Below, in pieces: positions 47,440 to 56,773 of a stretch of DNA of 64,000 nt. The translations under genes and the position numbers were made by a program. The stretch comes from Sulfuricurvum sp. (GTDB taxonomy: Bacteria; Campylobacterota; Campylobacteria; Campylobacterales; Sulfurimonadaceae). The stretch lies in the NCBI RefSeq assembly GCF_028713855.1, contig NZ_JAQTNN010000003.1, forward strand, positions 62,001 through 126,000. Direction: 5' to 3'. Each line of letters opens with the position of its first letter. Position 1 is the first letter of the stretch. The notes under the pieces are model-generated. The model did no database searches. It worked only from the letters and a program-made list of their open reading frames with translations, and was not told where the DNA came from.

Positions 47440-47844
47440 CTACCCTCTTATATGATTTGTCTCCGCATCATAATGGTCACATTCATATCTACGGAATCCT
47501 TCTACCATTCGGACAATATTTTTAATCGGTGTCGGATTAAATAAACGGCGTATATAATGGTTGTTAACACAATCTTCACATCTCGGTATAACACAGTGTA
47601 TTGCATCGCTAACGACCAAAATCGATTGATCCGGGCTTATTTGGAGAATATGGTCGATACACCCTTGACCGTTTTCAATCCCATGATCGACTATAACCAC
47701 ATCGTATTTATCCTTTTGAAATGCAATAAATACTTCTCCCAATGTCGATGCCGTATCAACAATACTATTTTTAAGAGCTTCTTCAAGTAACATTTTTCGT
47801 GTTTGCAGCTGAAAACCGCTTCGATCTATCATTAATAACTTCAT
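47440..47844 (-). CDS. Degenerate receiver-like protein
   Basis: A 134-aa single-domain protein with the shape of a response-regulator receiver: LLMIDRSGFQ at the acidic end (only one Asp), a candidate phospho-Asp in VVIVDHG near residue 53, and ILVVSDA in the switch position. Where the conserved Lys-Pro is expected, it has RRLFNP. Three Cys lie close together in CVIPRCEDCV, which could bind a metal or form a disulfide. No output domain. It stands alone on the minus strand between the tRNAs and rfbA. Confidence 0.7.
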   Translation of the reverse strand: MKLLMIDRSGFQLQTRKMLLEEALKNSIVDTASTLGEVFIAFQKDKYDVVIVDHGIENGQGCIDHILQISPDQSILVVSDAIHCVIPRCEDCVNNHYIRRLFNPTPIKNIVRMVEGFRRYECDHYDAETNHIRG

Positions 47845-47937
47845 ATTGTTATTATTGCGAAAGAACTGTTAAAGTTGATTAAACCGATCTAAAATCTGTT
47901 TTGACTATAATTGTATAAATAATCTTATGGGAGCAAT

Positions 47938-48828
47938 ATGAAAGGGATTATCTTAGCTGGTGGAAGCGGAACACGACTCTATCCCATCACCAAAGGAGTG
48001 AGTAAACAACTCGTTCCGATCTATGACAAACCAATGATTTATTATCCTCTTTCCGTATTAATGCTCGCAGGTATTCGAGAAGTTCTTATCATCTCCACGC
48101 CAACGGATCTCCCCCGTTTTGAAGATCTTTTAGGTGACGGCAGCGATATCGGTATGAAATTTGAATACTGTGTTCAACCTTCGCCGGATGGTTTGGCACA
48201 AGCCTTTATTTTGGGAGCCGATTTTATCGGTAATGACGATGTCTGTCTGGTATTAGGTGACAACATCTTTCATGGACATGGTCTCACAAAAATGCTAGCT
48301 CAATCCGTGAGTAACGTAACCGAGGAGAATAAGGCTACTGTCTTTGGATACTGGGTTAAAGATCCTGAACGCTATGGTGTAGCAGAGTTTGATAAAGAAG
48401 GAAATGTCCTCTCCATCGAAGAAAAACCTCTTGCACCAAAAAGTTCGTATGCGGTTGTAGGTTTATATTTTTACCCTAATAGCGTTGTTGAGATTGCTAA
48501 AAAAATCACGCCAAGTGAGCGGGGCGAGTTGGAGATTACCACCGTTAATCAAGCCTATTTAGCTCAAAATGCTCTTAAAGTAGAGCTGATGGGGCGAGGT
48601 TATGCATGGCTCGATACGGGAACCCATGAAAGTCTTTTGGAAGCAAGTATGTTCATTCAAACTATCGAGAACCGTCAGGGGCTCAAAGTTGCCTGTATCG
48701 AAGAGATCGCCTATGAAATGGGATACATTACCAAAGAAAAGCTCCTCGATCTAGCCCTTCCGCTTTCAAAAAATCAATACGGACAATATTTGATCCGCAG
48801 AGCCAATGAAGGGAAAATCGGCGAATGA
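47938..48828 (+). CDS. rfbA: Glucose-1-phosphate thymidylyltransferase RfbA
   Basis: A 296-aa enzyme making dTDP-glucose from Glc-1-P and dTTP, first step to dTDP-L-rhamnose. Signatures: [40 protein letters not shown], and [16 protein letters not shown]-like [14 protein letters not shown]. It overlaps rfbC by ATGA and opens the polysaccharide locus. TATAAT/TATAAA-like boxes lie 20-30 bases upstream, but I cannot fix one promoter. Confidence 0.98.
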   Translation: MKGIILAGGSGTRLYPITKGVSKQLVPIYDKPMIYYPLSVLMLAGIREVLIISTPTDLPRFEDLLGDGSDIGMKFEYCVQPSPDGLAQAFILGADFIGNDDVCLVLGDNIFHGHGLTKMLAQSVSNVTEENKATVFGYWVKDPERYGVAEFDKEGNVLSIEEKPLAPKSSYAVVGLYFYPNSVVEIAKKITPSERGELEITTVNQAYLAQNALKVELMGRGYAWLDTGTHESLLEASMFIQTIENRQGLKVACIEEIAYEMGYITKEKLLDLALPLSKNQYGQYLIRRANEGKIGE

Positions 48829-49397
48829 CGTTTACCCGTACTGCAATACCGGATGTTATTATCATTGATCCTAAAGTCCACGGAGATGAACGCGGCTATT
48901 TCGTAGAAACATTTCGTGCTGACAAGCTCTCTGAGTTTTTAGGATTTAGAATATCTTTTTGTCAAGATAACGAGAGCAAATCATCCTATGGTATTCTACG
49001 AGGATTACATTATCAGCTTCCGCCGTTTGCTCAAACCAAACTGGTACGAGTAATCGAGGGGAGTGTTTTGGATGTAGCTGTCGATATTCGTCGAGGTTCA
49101 CCAACATTTGGTCAACATGTTGCGATTGAACTGAGCGGAGAGAACAAACGCCAGTTGTTAATACCGAGAGGTTTTGCACATGGGTTTGTGGTACTCAGTG
49201 AAACGTGTACTTTTGCGTATAAAGTCGATAATTATTACAGCCCTGAGTGTGATCGTGGAATTGCCTTTGATGATCCTTCACTAGGTATCAACTGGAATGT
49301 TACAACGGATAAACTTCAACTCTCACTCAAAGATACCAAGCAACCGCTGTTATCGAATGCTGATTTGTTTGAATACGGAGTCAATCTCTATGTCTAA
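48825..49397 (+). CDS. rfbC: dTDP-4-dehydrorhamnose 3,5-epimerase RfbC
   Basis: A 190-aa cupin-fold epimerase. It has [14 protein letters not shown], the catalytic His in [11 protein letters not shown], and [12 protein letters not shown]. It is the third step of dTDP-L-rhamnose synthesis. It overlaps rfbA by 4 bases and rfbD by 8. Confidence 0.97.
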   Translation: MTFTRTAIPDVIIIDPKVHGDERGYFVETFRADKLSEFLGFRISFCQDNESKSSYGILRGLHYQLPPFAQTKLVRVIEGSVLDVAVDIRRGSPTFGQHVAIELSGENKRQLLIPRGFAHGFVVLSETCTFAYKVDNYYSPECDRGIAFDDPSLGINWNVTTDKLQLSLKDTKQPLLSNADLFEYGVNLYV

Positions 49398-50259
49398 AGT
49401 ACTGGTTACCGGGGCTAACGGGCAATTGGGTTCTGAAATGAGAGAACTGAGTTCTCACTATCCTCAATACACGTTTACCTTTGCCGATCGCAGCACCCTC
49501 GATCTAAGCAATCTCTATCAATTTGAAGATTACTTTGATAACAATCGTTTCGATGCGATCATCAATTGTGCCGCATACACAGCTGTTGACAAAGCTGAAA
49601 GTGAAAGCGATCTGACGGATAGTATCAATCACCGATTTGTTTCGATGCTCGCTAAAATTGCCAAACGTGATGACAGTACCCTGATCCATATCTCTACTGA
49701 TTATGTGTATGATGGGAAAAATCATCGCCCGTACATTGAAAGCGATCCGACCGATCCGCAGGGGGTCTATGGACGGACTAAACGCGATGGGGAAAATGCA
49801 ATCCTAGAGGCAGCTCCAAGCAATTCGATTATCATCCGTACCTCTTGGGTCTATTCCTCATTCGGCAATAACTTCGTAAAGACCATGCTGAGACTGGGCC
49901 GTGAGCGAGATAGCCTTGGGGTAATTTTTGATCAGATAGGAACTCCTACTTACGCACACGATTTAGCAGAAACAATTTTAGAAATCCTTCCAAAAATTCA
50001 TAATAAAATACCTGAGATCTATCATTACAGCAACGAGGGTGCTGCAAGCTGGTATGATTTTGCAAAAGCTATTTTTGAACTGTCCGATATATCCTCTCAG
50101 GTAAATCCGATCACTACGGATCAATATCCTACGCCGGCTACACGTCCGCATTACAGTTTACTTAATAAAGCAAAAATCAAAAATGATTTTGGAATTACCA
50201 TACCCTATTGGAGAGATTCCCTCAAGGCGTGTTTGATAACATTAGGAGAAATCAAATGA
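49390..50259 (+). CDS. rfbD: dTDP-4-dehydrorhamnose reductase RfbD
   Basis: A 289-aa short-chain dehydrogenase giving dTDP-L-rhamnose. NAD(P) site VLVTGANGQLGSEM, catalytic STDYVYDG (Ser-x-Tyr) with Lys in YGRTKRDGE, and RTSWVYSSFGNNFV. Start at 49390 inside the end of rfbC; a longer frame from 49297 would lie wholly within rfbC. It ends in an ATGA overlap with rfbB. Confidence 0.96.
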   Translation: MSKVLVTGANGQLGSEMRELSSHYPQYTFTFADRSTLDLSNLYQFEDYFDNNRFDAIINCAAYTAVDKAESESDLTDSINHRFVSMLAKIAKRDDSTLIHISTDYVYDGKNHRPYIESDPTDPQGVYGRTKRDGENAILEAAPSNSIIIRTSWVYSSFGNNFVKTMLRLGRERDSLGVIFDQIGTPTYAHDLAETILEILPKIHNKIPEIYHYSNEGAASWYDFAKAIFELSDISSQVNPITTDQYPTPATRPHYSLLNKAKIKNDFGITIPYWRDSLKACLITLGEIK

Positions 50260-51269
50260 AAACTGTTTTAGTCACCGGATGCGCCGGATTTATCGGAAGT
50301 AATTTCGTCCCGTATTTTTTGAATAAATATCCCGATATTCGTTTGATCAATCTTGATCTTCTCACCTATGCCGGAGATATGGCAAACCTTTCCGATGCAC
50401 CGCAAAATGAACGTCATATCTTTGTCCAAGGGGACATCTGTGATCGAACGTTGGTTGAATCGCTCTTCACACAATACGATATTCAAGGTGTGATCCATTT
50501 TGCCGCAGAAAGCCATGTCGATAACTCAATTAAAAACCCCGGTGTATTTGTCCAAACCAATGTGAACGGTACGTTTACCCTTATCGATGTTGCCTACAAA
50601 GCATGGATGGAAAAACCGTTTCTCTATAAATCGGGATTTGAGGGGTGCCGTTTCCACCATATCAGTACGGATGAAGTGTACGGAACATTGGGTGAAACGG
50701 GTCTGTTTACAGAAGAAACTTCTTATGCACCTAACAGCCCTTACAGTGCTTCTAAAGCCGGATCAGACATGATCGTCCGCTCATACCATCATACGTATGG
50801 GATGAATACCGTCATTACCAACTGCTCCAACAATTACGGTCCCAAACAGCATAATGAAAAACTGATCCCTACCGTTATCCGCAAAGCACTCTCTGGTGAA
50901 CATATTCCGGTATACGGGGATGGTAAAAATATCCGTGATTGGCTCTATGTGTTGGATCACTGCAAAGGGATCGATCTGGTCTATCATACCGGACGTAGTG
51001 GAGAAGTCTATAACATCGGTGGACGTAATGAGCGTAACAACAATCAAATCGTGGATCGTATCTGTTCCCTTCTCGATAGCATGAAACCCCGAAAGGATGC
51101 TAAAAGCTACAAAGAGCTTATCACCTATGTCGAAGACCGTGCAGGACATGACCGTCGTTATGCTATCGATGCCACTAAACTCGAAACTGAGCTTGGATGG
51201 AAGGCAGAAGAGACCTTCGACACAGGAATTGTAAAAACAATTGAGTGGTATTTGGGAAAATATTTATGA
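50256..51269 (+). CDS. rfbB: dTDP-glucose 4,6-dehydratase RfbB
   Basis: A 337-aa extended short-chain dehydrogenase, second step of the rhamnose route. NAD site VLVTGCAGFIGSNF, FAAESHVDNSI, catalytic ISTDEVYGTL with Tyr-Lys in YSASKAGSDM, and NNYGPKQHNEKLIP. Start at 50256 behind AGGAG, ATGA-coupled to rfbD and to the next glycosyltransferase. Order A-C-D-B is less common than B-D-A-C but complete. Confidence 0.97.
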   Translation: MKTVLVTGCAGFIGSNFVPYFLNKYPDIRLINLDLLTYAGDMANLSDAPQNERHIFVQGDICDRTLVESLFTQYDIQGVIHFAAESHVDNSIKNPGVFVQTNVNGTFTLIDVAYKAWMEKPFLYKSGFEGCRFHHISTDEVYGTLGETGLFTEETSYAPNSPYSASKAGSDMIVRSYHHTYGMNTVITNCSNNYGPKQHNEKLIPTVIRKALSGEHIPVYGDGKNIRDWLYVLDHCKGIDLVYHTGRSGEVYNIGGRNERNNNQIVDRICSLLDSMKPRKDAKSYKELITYVEDRAGHDRRYAIDATKLETELGWKAEETFDTGIVKTIEWYLGKYL

Positions 51270-52201
51270 GCCTTGTAAATCCCCCCTTTATATCACTCAT
51301 CTGTCCCTGCTACAATGAACAAGAAGTGATCGGTTATTTTTTATCTTCTGTTACCCCTATTCTCGAATCGTTCAAAAAACCCTATGAAATCATTTTTATC
51401 AATGACGGCAGTCGGGACAAGACCCTCGATGTATTGCTGGATTCTAAAGCACGCTATCCCCATATCCGTATCATCAATCTCTCCCGAAATTTTGGGAAAG
51501 AAGCCGCAATGACTGCCGGACTCGACGTATGCCAAGGTGAAGTCGTCATCCCGATCGATGTCGATCTGCAAGACCCGCCAGAACTCATCAAAGATTTTAT
51601 CCGCGAATATGAAAGCGGCTACGATGTCGTGGTTGCCAAAAGAGTCGATCGCACCTCCGACTCTTTTGCCAAAAAACTGAGTGCGGAATATTTTTATAAA
51701 CTGCACAATAAAATTTCGCAGGTTACTATCCCCGATAATGTCGGCGATTATCGGCTGATGAGTCGAAAAGTCATCACAGAAATTCAAAAACTCCCCGAAA
51801 ATCAACGTTTTATGAAGGGGATATTTGCATGGGTCGGATTTAAAACCGCGGTTGTCGAATACGTACGCCAGCCGCGCAAAGCCGGTACAACCAGTTTTAA
51901 CGGATGGAAGCTATGGAATTTTGCGTTGGACGGCATCACCAGCTTTAGTACCGTACCTTTGCGCATTTGGCTCTATATGGGGATGATTATTGCTTTTTTG
52001 GCATTTGTCTACGGCAGTGTCATCATCGTAAAAACCTTGATTTACGGTATCGACAGTCCGGGTTATGCCTCTCTCATTACCATTATCTTATTTATCGGCG
52101 GTATTCAGCTCATGGGAATCGGGATTTTGGGAGAATACATCGGGCGGATCTATATGGAATCCAAACGCAGACCGGCATACATCATCGAAAATGAATATTA
52201 A
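51266..52201 (+). CDS. gtrB: GtrB/DPM1-like polyprenyl-phosphate glycosyltransferase
   Basis: A 311-aa GT2 enzyme with PCYNEQEVIGYF, FINDGSRDKTLD, NLSRNFGKEAAMTAG and DVDLQDPPE, then two C-terminal helices (LYMGMIIAFLAFVYG, IILFIGGIQLMGIGILG). This is the GtrB layout: it loads a sugar from a nucleotide donor on undecaprenyl phosphate. The GtrA flippase-like gene follows and overlaps by 11 bases. Confidence 0.92.
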   Translation: MSLVNPPFISLICPCYNEQEVIGYFLSSVTPILESFKKPYEIIFINDGSRDKTLDVLLDSKARYPHIRIINLSRNFGKEAAMTAGLDVCQGEVVIPIDVDLQDPPELIKDFIREYESGYDVVVAKRVDRTSDSFAKKLSAEYFYKLHNKISQVTIPDNVGDYRLMSRKVITEIQKLPENQRFMKGIFAWVGFKTAVVEYVRQPRKAGTTSFNGWKLWNFALDGITSFSTVPLRIWLYMGMIIAFLAFVYGSVIIVKTLIYGIDSPGYASLITIILFIGGIQLMGIGILGEYIGRIYMESKRRPAYIIENEY

Positions 52202-52583
52202 CACTATTATTGTCAACCTCTATCAGAACAAACTGATCCGTTATGCACTAATCGGTGGTTCTTCAACGCTTATCCATCTGGGAATTGCTTTTCTATGGCT
52301 TTATACTGTTAATTCATCACTCTTTTTTGCTAATACGGCCGGTTTTTCCGTCGCGTTTATTTTTTCCTATACCGTGCAGTCGCGGTATGTTTTTCTTCAT
52401 CCCCTCTCACCGCTCAAAGCATTTCGCTACTTTCTAGTTCAATTCGGAGCACTTTTAGCCGCACTTATCCTCTCTGCTATGTTAGTTGGATACAATAGTT
52501 ATATAAAAACGCTCATCGTTGTTATACTATTACCGTTGATTACATTCGTTATTCATAAACTTTGGACGTTTCGTCACCATTAA
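52191..52583 (+). CDS. gtrA: GtrA-like flippase for polyprenyl-linked sugar
   Basis: A 130-aa protein with four helices; the opening IRYALIGGSSTLIHLGIAF and YTVQSRYVF plus FVIHKLWTFR are GtrA-family marks. It is thought to flip the undecaprenyl-phosphate-sugar made by GtrB. Start at 52191, the ATG that overlaps gtrB; the frame is open further upstream, inside gtrB. Confidence 0.92.
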   Translation: MNINTIIVNLYQNKLIRYALIGGSSTLIHLGIAFLWLYTVNSSLFFANTAGFSVAFIFSYTVQSRYVFLHPLSPLKAFRYFLVQFGALLAALILSAMLVGYNSYIKTLIVVILLPLITFVIHKLWTFRHH

Positions 52584-52592
52584 AGGACACAA

Positions 52593-53903
52593 TTGCAATC
52601 TAAAATCCTAGAAAACAATTTTACTTTACTCTTTTCACTTGGATTACTGATCGGTTTATTTTTCTCCTTCCTCTATGCAAATCATCAAATTCTTACCGGC
52701 GATCAGTTTCAAATGCTAGAAAAAGGATATCTTGGAGCACATAAGGGGGTATGGCAATCCTATGGAAATGCTGCCAGTGCGGTCGGAAATGTCCCCGGAT
52801 CGCTCTCAGCGCTGGTAGTTGGTGTTCCGCTCATGCTATGGGACTCGCCATGGGCACCAATGACTTTTTTGATTGCTCTGCATTTAGCCTCTTTCTTGCT
52901 TTTTAATGCAGTCATTAAACAAATTTTTAACCCTACGATTCAACTTGTTTTTTTACTCCTGTATTGGCTCAATCCATGGTTTTTATTTGAAAACGTCATC
53001 TATAATCCTTCCTATCTCTTCTTTTTCGGTGCGTTGCATTTTTGGTCGGCATATCACATGCGAGAGAGCAAATCGTTTGGGCACACACTCCTGCATCTTC
53101 TCTCGATTGCAATGGCGATGCAACTCCATTATTCATGGATCATCCTAGCAATGATTTCTCTCTATCTCTACGTACGAGGCATCATTAAAATCAATTGGTA
53201 TGCCGTGATAACAGCCTTTGTCATTACGTGTCTCTCCTTAATTCCTTATTTTCAAGCGTATCTCTCCCATCCTGAAATAAGACAAAATCCGGGGAATAAA
53301 GACAACGCCCGCTATATCGGATGGGGGTTTGTCCACGTTTACCCTATTTTCAAAGGGATCATTTATTGGTTCCGATATCCTTCGCTCTTGTTTAGCAATA
53401 CTCTGGCTATGTATACTAATTTTGAATGGGTTACTGCCCATCCGATGATACAAAAGATAGTGCAGTACGCCTATAAAGGGATAATCGAAATTATCGGTAT
53501 TGCGAGTTTGTGGGTTGTTTGGAAAGCCAACTATGAGAGTTGGAAATTAATCAAACCAATCGCTTTTACCCGATCCGTTTCTGACTTTTCTCAACAGCAA
53601 TGGCTATCGATGTATGCTCTTGGAGCCTTTATCGCTATTTTAATCAGTGGTGCTCTATCACCCATTGTTTTTAATTATTGGCATCTTATTATCGCTTTTG
53701 GATTTTCCCTATTTCCGATTTTAATTTATATTGACTCGTATATTCGCAATGATTCAAAATACGTGATGAAATATATTTTGATCATTATTTTATATTTCGG
53801 ATTGATCAATCTAATCGCCGCCAATGACAGCAAAAAGTTCTCTTACACCATGGACTACCAGAAACAGACACTTGAATATGTTCAAATGCAAATGGTGAAC
53901 TAA
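52593..53903 (+). CDS. Polytopic membrane glycosyltransferase (GT-C/GT39-like)
   Basis: A 436-aa protein with about ten to eleven helices. An acidic residue in the first periplasmic loop (HQILTGDQFQML) is where GT-C enzymes keep their catalytic Asp. In gtr cassettes the third gene transfers the flipped sugar to the O-antigen, and its position here fits that job, though I cannot name the sugar. The start is TTG with AAGGA upstream (none of the nearby ATGs would keep the first helix). Confidence 0.75.
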   Translation: MQSKILENNFTLLFSLGLLIGLFFSFLYANHQILTGDQFQMLEKGYLGAHKGVWQSYGNAASAVGNVPGSLSALVVGVPLMLWDSPWAPMTFLIALHLASFLLFNAVIKQIFNPTIQLVFLLLYWLNPWFLFENVIYNPSYLFFFGALHFWSAYHMRESKSFGHTLLHLLSIAMAMQLHYSWIILAMISLYLYVRGIIKINWYAVITAFVITCLSLIPYFQAYLSHPEIRQNPGNKDNARYIGWGFVHVYPIFKGIIYWFRYPSLLFSNTLAMYTNFEWVTAHPMIQKIVQYAYKGIIEIIGIASLWVVWKANYESWKLIKPIAFTRSVSDFSQQQWLSMYALGAFIAILISGALSPIVFNYWHLIIAFGFSLFPILIYIDSYIRNDSKYVMKYILIIILYFGLINLIAANDSKKFSYTMDYQKQTLEYVQMQMVN

Positions 53904-53904
53904 A

Positions 53905-54663
53905 ATGCAAAAAGAATTTTTACTCCTCGAAGAAGTGATAATAGAAAAATCTAAAAAATGTCCCGTTTATTATATAGCCAATCCCGGAAATTATGGTGAT
54001 GCGTTGATACGCTATGCCACACTAAAATTTTTTCGAGATATCGGTTTAAATTTCACTGAGTTAACGTCATTTAAAACGAATAAACGTGAATGGTGGCCTA
54101 CGCGATTCCAACCTAATGCTATATTAATCTTTGGCGGGGGCGGGGCATGGTGCGATTTATGGAATCATGAAAGTTTAGTGAAAAAGGCAAGCAAACATTT
54201 TAAACATATCATTGTTTTGCCCTCAACATATGAAATCACCCCTTCCATTTCTAATGCAACATATTTTTGTCGGGATCAGTACGAAAGTAAAGAACAAATA
54301 CCGGATGCCCTATTTTGTCATGATATGGCATTTTATCTTGGAAGCATCTCAACACCTGAGGGGAAGGGAACCGGCTATTTTTTTAGAACAGACAAAGAAA
54401 GTGCCGGTATGATAGAAATACCGATGTCAAACAATGACATCAGTAGCAAAGGAAATCACAATACACCCATTTACTCTTTTTTTGATGAGACATCCCAATT
54501 TTCCATCATTATGACAGATCGTTTGCATGTTGCCATAGCGGCTAGCCTGATGGGTAAAGAAGTACATTTATATGCTGGATCATATTTTAAAAATAGAGCG
54601 GTATATTTATCCACGTTAAAAAAGTATTTTCCAAACGTCCATTTTCACGAAAAAACAGATTAA
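53905..54663 (+). CDS. Polysaccharide pyruvyl transferase-family protein
   Basis: A 252-aa soluble protein. NPGNYGDALIRYATLKFF near residue 26, FGGGGAWCDLWN near 75, and the later DRLHVAIAASLMGKEVHLY are marks of the pyruvyl transferase (CsaB/WcaK) family, which adds pyruvate ketals from PEP to sugars. Composition is AT-rich. It starts two bases after the GT-C-like gene. Confidence 0.87.
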   Translation: MQKEFLLLEEVIIEKSKKCPVYYIANPGNYGDALIRYATLKFFRDIGLNFTELTSFKTNKREWWPTRFQPNAILIFGGGGAWCDLWNHESLVKKASKHFKHIIVLPSTYEITPSISNATYFCRDQYESKEQIPDALFCHDMAFYLGSISTPEGKGTGYFFRTDKESAGMIEIPMSNNDISSKGNHNTPIYSFFDETSQFSIIMTDRLHVAIAASLMGKEVHLYAGSYFKNRAVYLSTLKKYFPNVHFHEKTD

Positions 54664-54672
54664 AGGCTCTTA

Positions 54673-55656
54673 GTGCCCCTAAAAGTTAGTGTTATCACCC
54701 CTGTTTATAATGTTGAAACATATCTGGAAGAGTGTCTGGACTCGATACTCACTCAGGATCTATCTGATATCGAAATCATCTGTGTGAATGACGGAAGTAC
54801 CGATCATTCATTGGAAATACTCAAACGATATGCGGAGAATGATAAGAGAATTATTATCATCACTCAGGAAAATAGCGGTCCCGGCAGAGCAAGGAATATC
54901 GGACTGAAAAAAGCACGAGGGGAATACATATTTTTCCAAGACAGTGATGACTACCTCCTCACTTCAAATGCGTTCTCTGTATTATACACTGCCGCAAGCG
55001 GGCAAGATCTTGATATTGTGAGTTCAAATTTTGCTACACTCAAGGAGGAAAATCAAGAATCTCACGCGAAACGAACAGCGGGTATTATCAGCGACGGAAA
55101 ACGTTTTTTGCAAAGCGGTGAGACCAATACATCAGCTTGGGCTAAACTCTATAAACATGCCTATCTTGATACAATCCACTTTATGTTTGATGAAACAATC
55201 TTTTATGAAGACAGCGAAGCTTTCCCGAGATTTTACATCAATGCCTCTCGGGTATCCCATATCGATGCAGTTTTCTATGCCTACCGCCAACGGCCAAATT
55301 CGATCATAACGCAAAATGTTACCCTCAAACATTTTGCAGGCTTAAAAGCTATCATTACTACCTATACTGCACTGCTGGAAAACGAGACGGACAACAGCTT
55401 CCAAAAATACCTCAAAAAGCAAATGTACAACAATGTGCTCTATTTTAATCAACTAATGTTACGTAGCGACATACCTTCCTCTATAATAGATGAAATCTAT
55501 AAGCAAATCAAAAACAAACTCCCCTTCTCAAAGTTAGAGCTGTTTTTAGTACAAAATGATGAAAAATTTATCCAATATGTACGACGAGACAGCAAACATA
55601 AATTTTCTCATCCCATAATCTATATGCTTAGAAAACTACGAAAAATTTTGATTTAA
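54673..55656 (+). CDS. GT2 glycosyltransferase, tandem copy 1
   Basis: A 327-aa GT2 enzyme with a GTG start. SVITPVYNVETYLEECLDSIL, CVNDGSTDHSLEIL, GPGRARNIGLKKARGEY and the metal-binding FQDSDDYL are intact. The C-terminal half (KLYKHAYLD, EDSEAFPRFY) is shared with the next gene, so the two arose by tandem duplication. Donor and acceptor are unknown. Confidence 0.92.
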   Translation: MPLKVSVITPVYNVETYLEECLDSILTQDLSDIEIICVNDGSTDHSLEILKRYAENDKRIIIITQENSGPGRARNIGLKKARGEYIFFQDSDDYLLTSNAFSVLYTAASGQDLDIVSSNFATLKEENQESHAKRTAGIISDGKRFLQSGETNTSAWAKLYKHAYLDTIHFMFDETIFYEDSEAFPRFYINASRVSHIDAVFYAYRQRPNSIITQNVTLKHFAGLKAIITTYTALLENETDNSFQKYLKKQMYNNVLYFNQLMLRSDIPSSIIDEIYKQIKNKLPFSKLELFLVQNDEKFIQYVRRDSKHKFSHPIIYMLRKLRKILI

Positions 55657-55674
55657 ACCAACACGGCAAGAACC

Positions 55675-56652
55675 ATGCAAAAAAAAATAAGCGTCATCAT
55701 CCCCGTCTATAATGTCGAAGCCTATTTGAAAGAGTGCCTCGATTCCATCGTTTCTCAAGAACTTCATGATATTGAAATCATCTGTGTAAATGATGGAAGT
55801 ACCGATGGTTCCCTCTCTATACTTGAAAAATATGCAGCAGATGACAAGCGGATTATCATCATAGATCAGAAAAATCAAGGATTAAGTGGTGCACGCAATA
55901 ATGGTCTTAAAAAAGCGCAGGGCGAATACATACTTTTCTCCGACAGCGATGATTATCTCCTCACCTCAAACACGCTCTCTCTTTTGTACACTACCGCTTC
56001 CATGCAAGATTTAGATATCTTGAGCTTTGATTTTACTATAGTTGGCGAGCAAGAAAAAGCACATCATGTAAAACGAAAAATAGGTATTCTCAGCAACGGA
56101 AAACATTTTTTACAAAACGGGGACAGTGTTGTAATGGCTTGGTGTAAATTATACAAACGTGCCTATCTCGAATCAATCTACTTTTTTTACAATGAAACCA
56201 TTATACATGAGGATGATGAAGCCCATCCGAGACTGTATGTCAACGCCTCGCGGGTATCGCATATCGACATGCTTCTCTACGCTTACCGCCAACGGGCAAA
56301 CTCGATAATGACACAAAAAATATCCCTTAAACATTTTTCAAGTTTGGCAACTATCATAGCAACCTATGAGACATTACTGCAAAAAGAACCTGATAGCGGT
56401 TTCCGAAAGTACCTCAAAAAGCAAATTGCCTTCTATGTAATACGATACCATTTTCTATTACAGAACACTACTAATCTTACAGAAGCAGCTGATACCTACA
56501 AAAGCATTATAAAAAACCTTTCTCTTTCAAAACTTGAGTTACTGTTGATCAACAATGAGATAGCCTTTATGGAATCACAAGCAAATTTAGAACATAAATT
56601 ATCTCATCCTCTGGTTTATCTGCTAAGAAAATTCAGAAAAATAGTTTTTTAA
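55675..56652 (+). CDS. GT2 glycosyltransferase, tandem copy 2
   Basis: A 325-aa paralogue of the preceding gene, alignable over its full length: SVIIPVYNVEAYLKECLDSI, CVNDGSTDGSLSIL, GLSGARNNGLKKAQGEY, FSDSDDYL, then KLYKRAYLE and EDDEAHPRLY. The motif set is intact, so both copies should be active, perhaps with different donors. A 121-base gap follows, AT-rich and with no clear promoter. Confidence 0.92.
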   Translation: MQKKISVIIPVYNVEAYLKECLDSIVSQELHDIEIICVNDGSTDGSLSILEKYAADDKRIIIIDQKNQGLSGARNNGLKKAQGEYILFSDSDDYLLTSNTLSLLYTTASMQDLDILSFDFTIVGEQEKAHHVKRKIGILSNGKHFLQNGDSVVMAWCKLYKRAYLESIYFFYNETIIHEDDEAHPRLYVNASRVSHIDMLLYAYRQRANSIMTQKISLKHFSSLATIIATYETLLQKEPDSGFRKYLKKQIAFYVIRYHFLLQNTTNLTEAADTYKSIIKNLSLSKLELLLINNEIAFMESQANLEHKLSHPLVYLLRKFRKIVF

Positions 56653-56773
56653 TTCGAGATACACATCAAACCGTACAAAAAAATAATATATAGCACTTAA
56701 TAAAATGATTGTTAATGTAGATTTCACAAATACCCGATAAAATGGCATTCATATATTTCAGGAGCTTTCTCAT

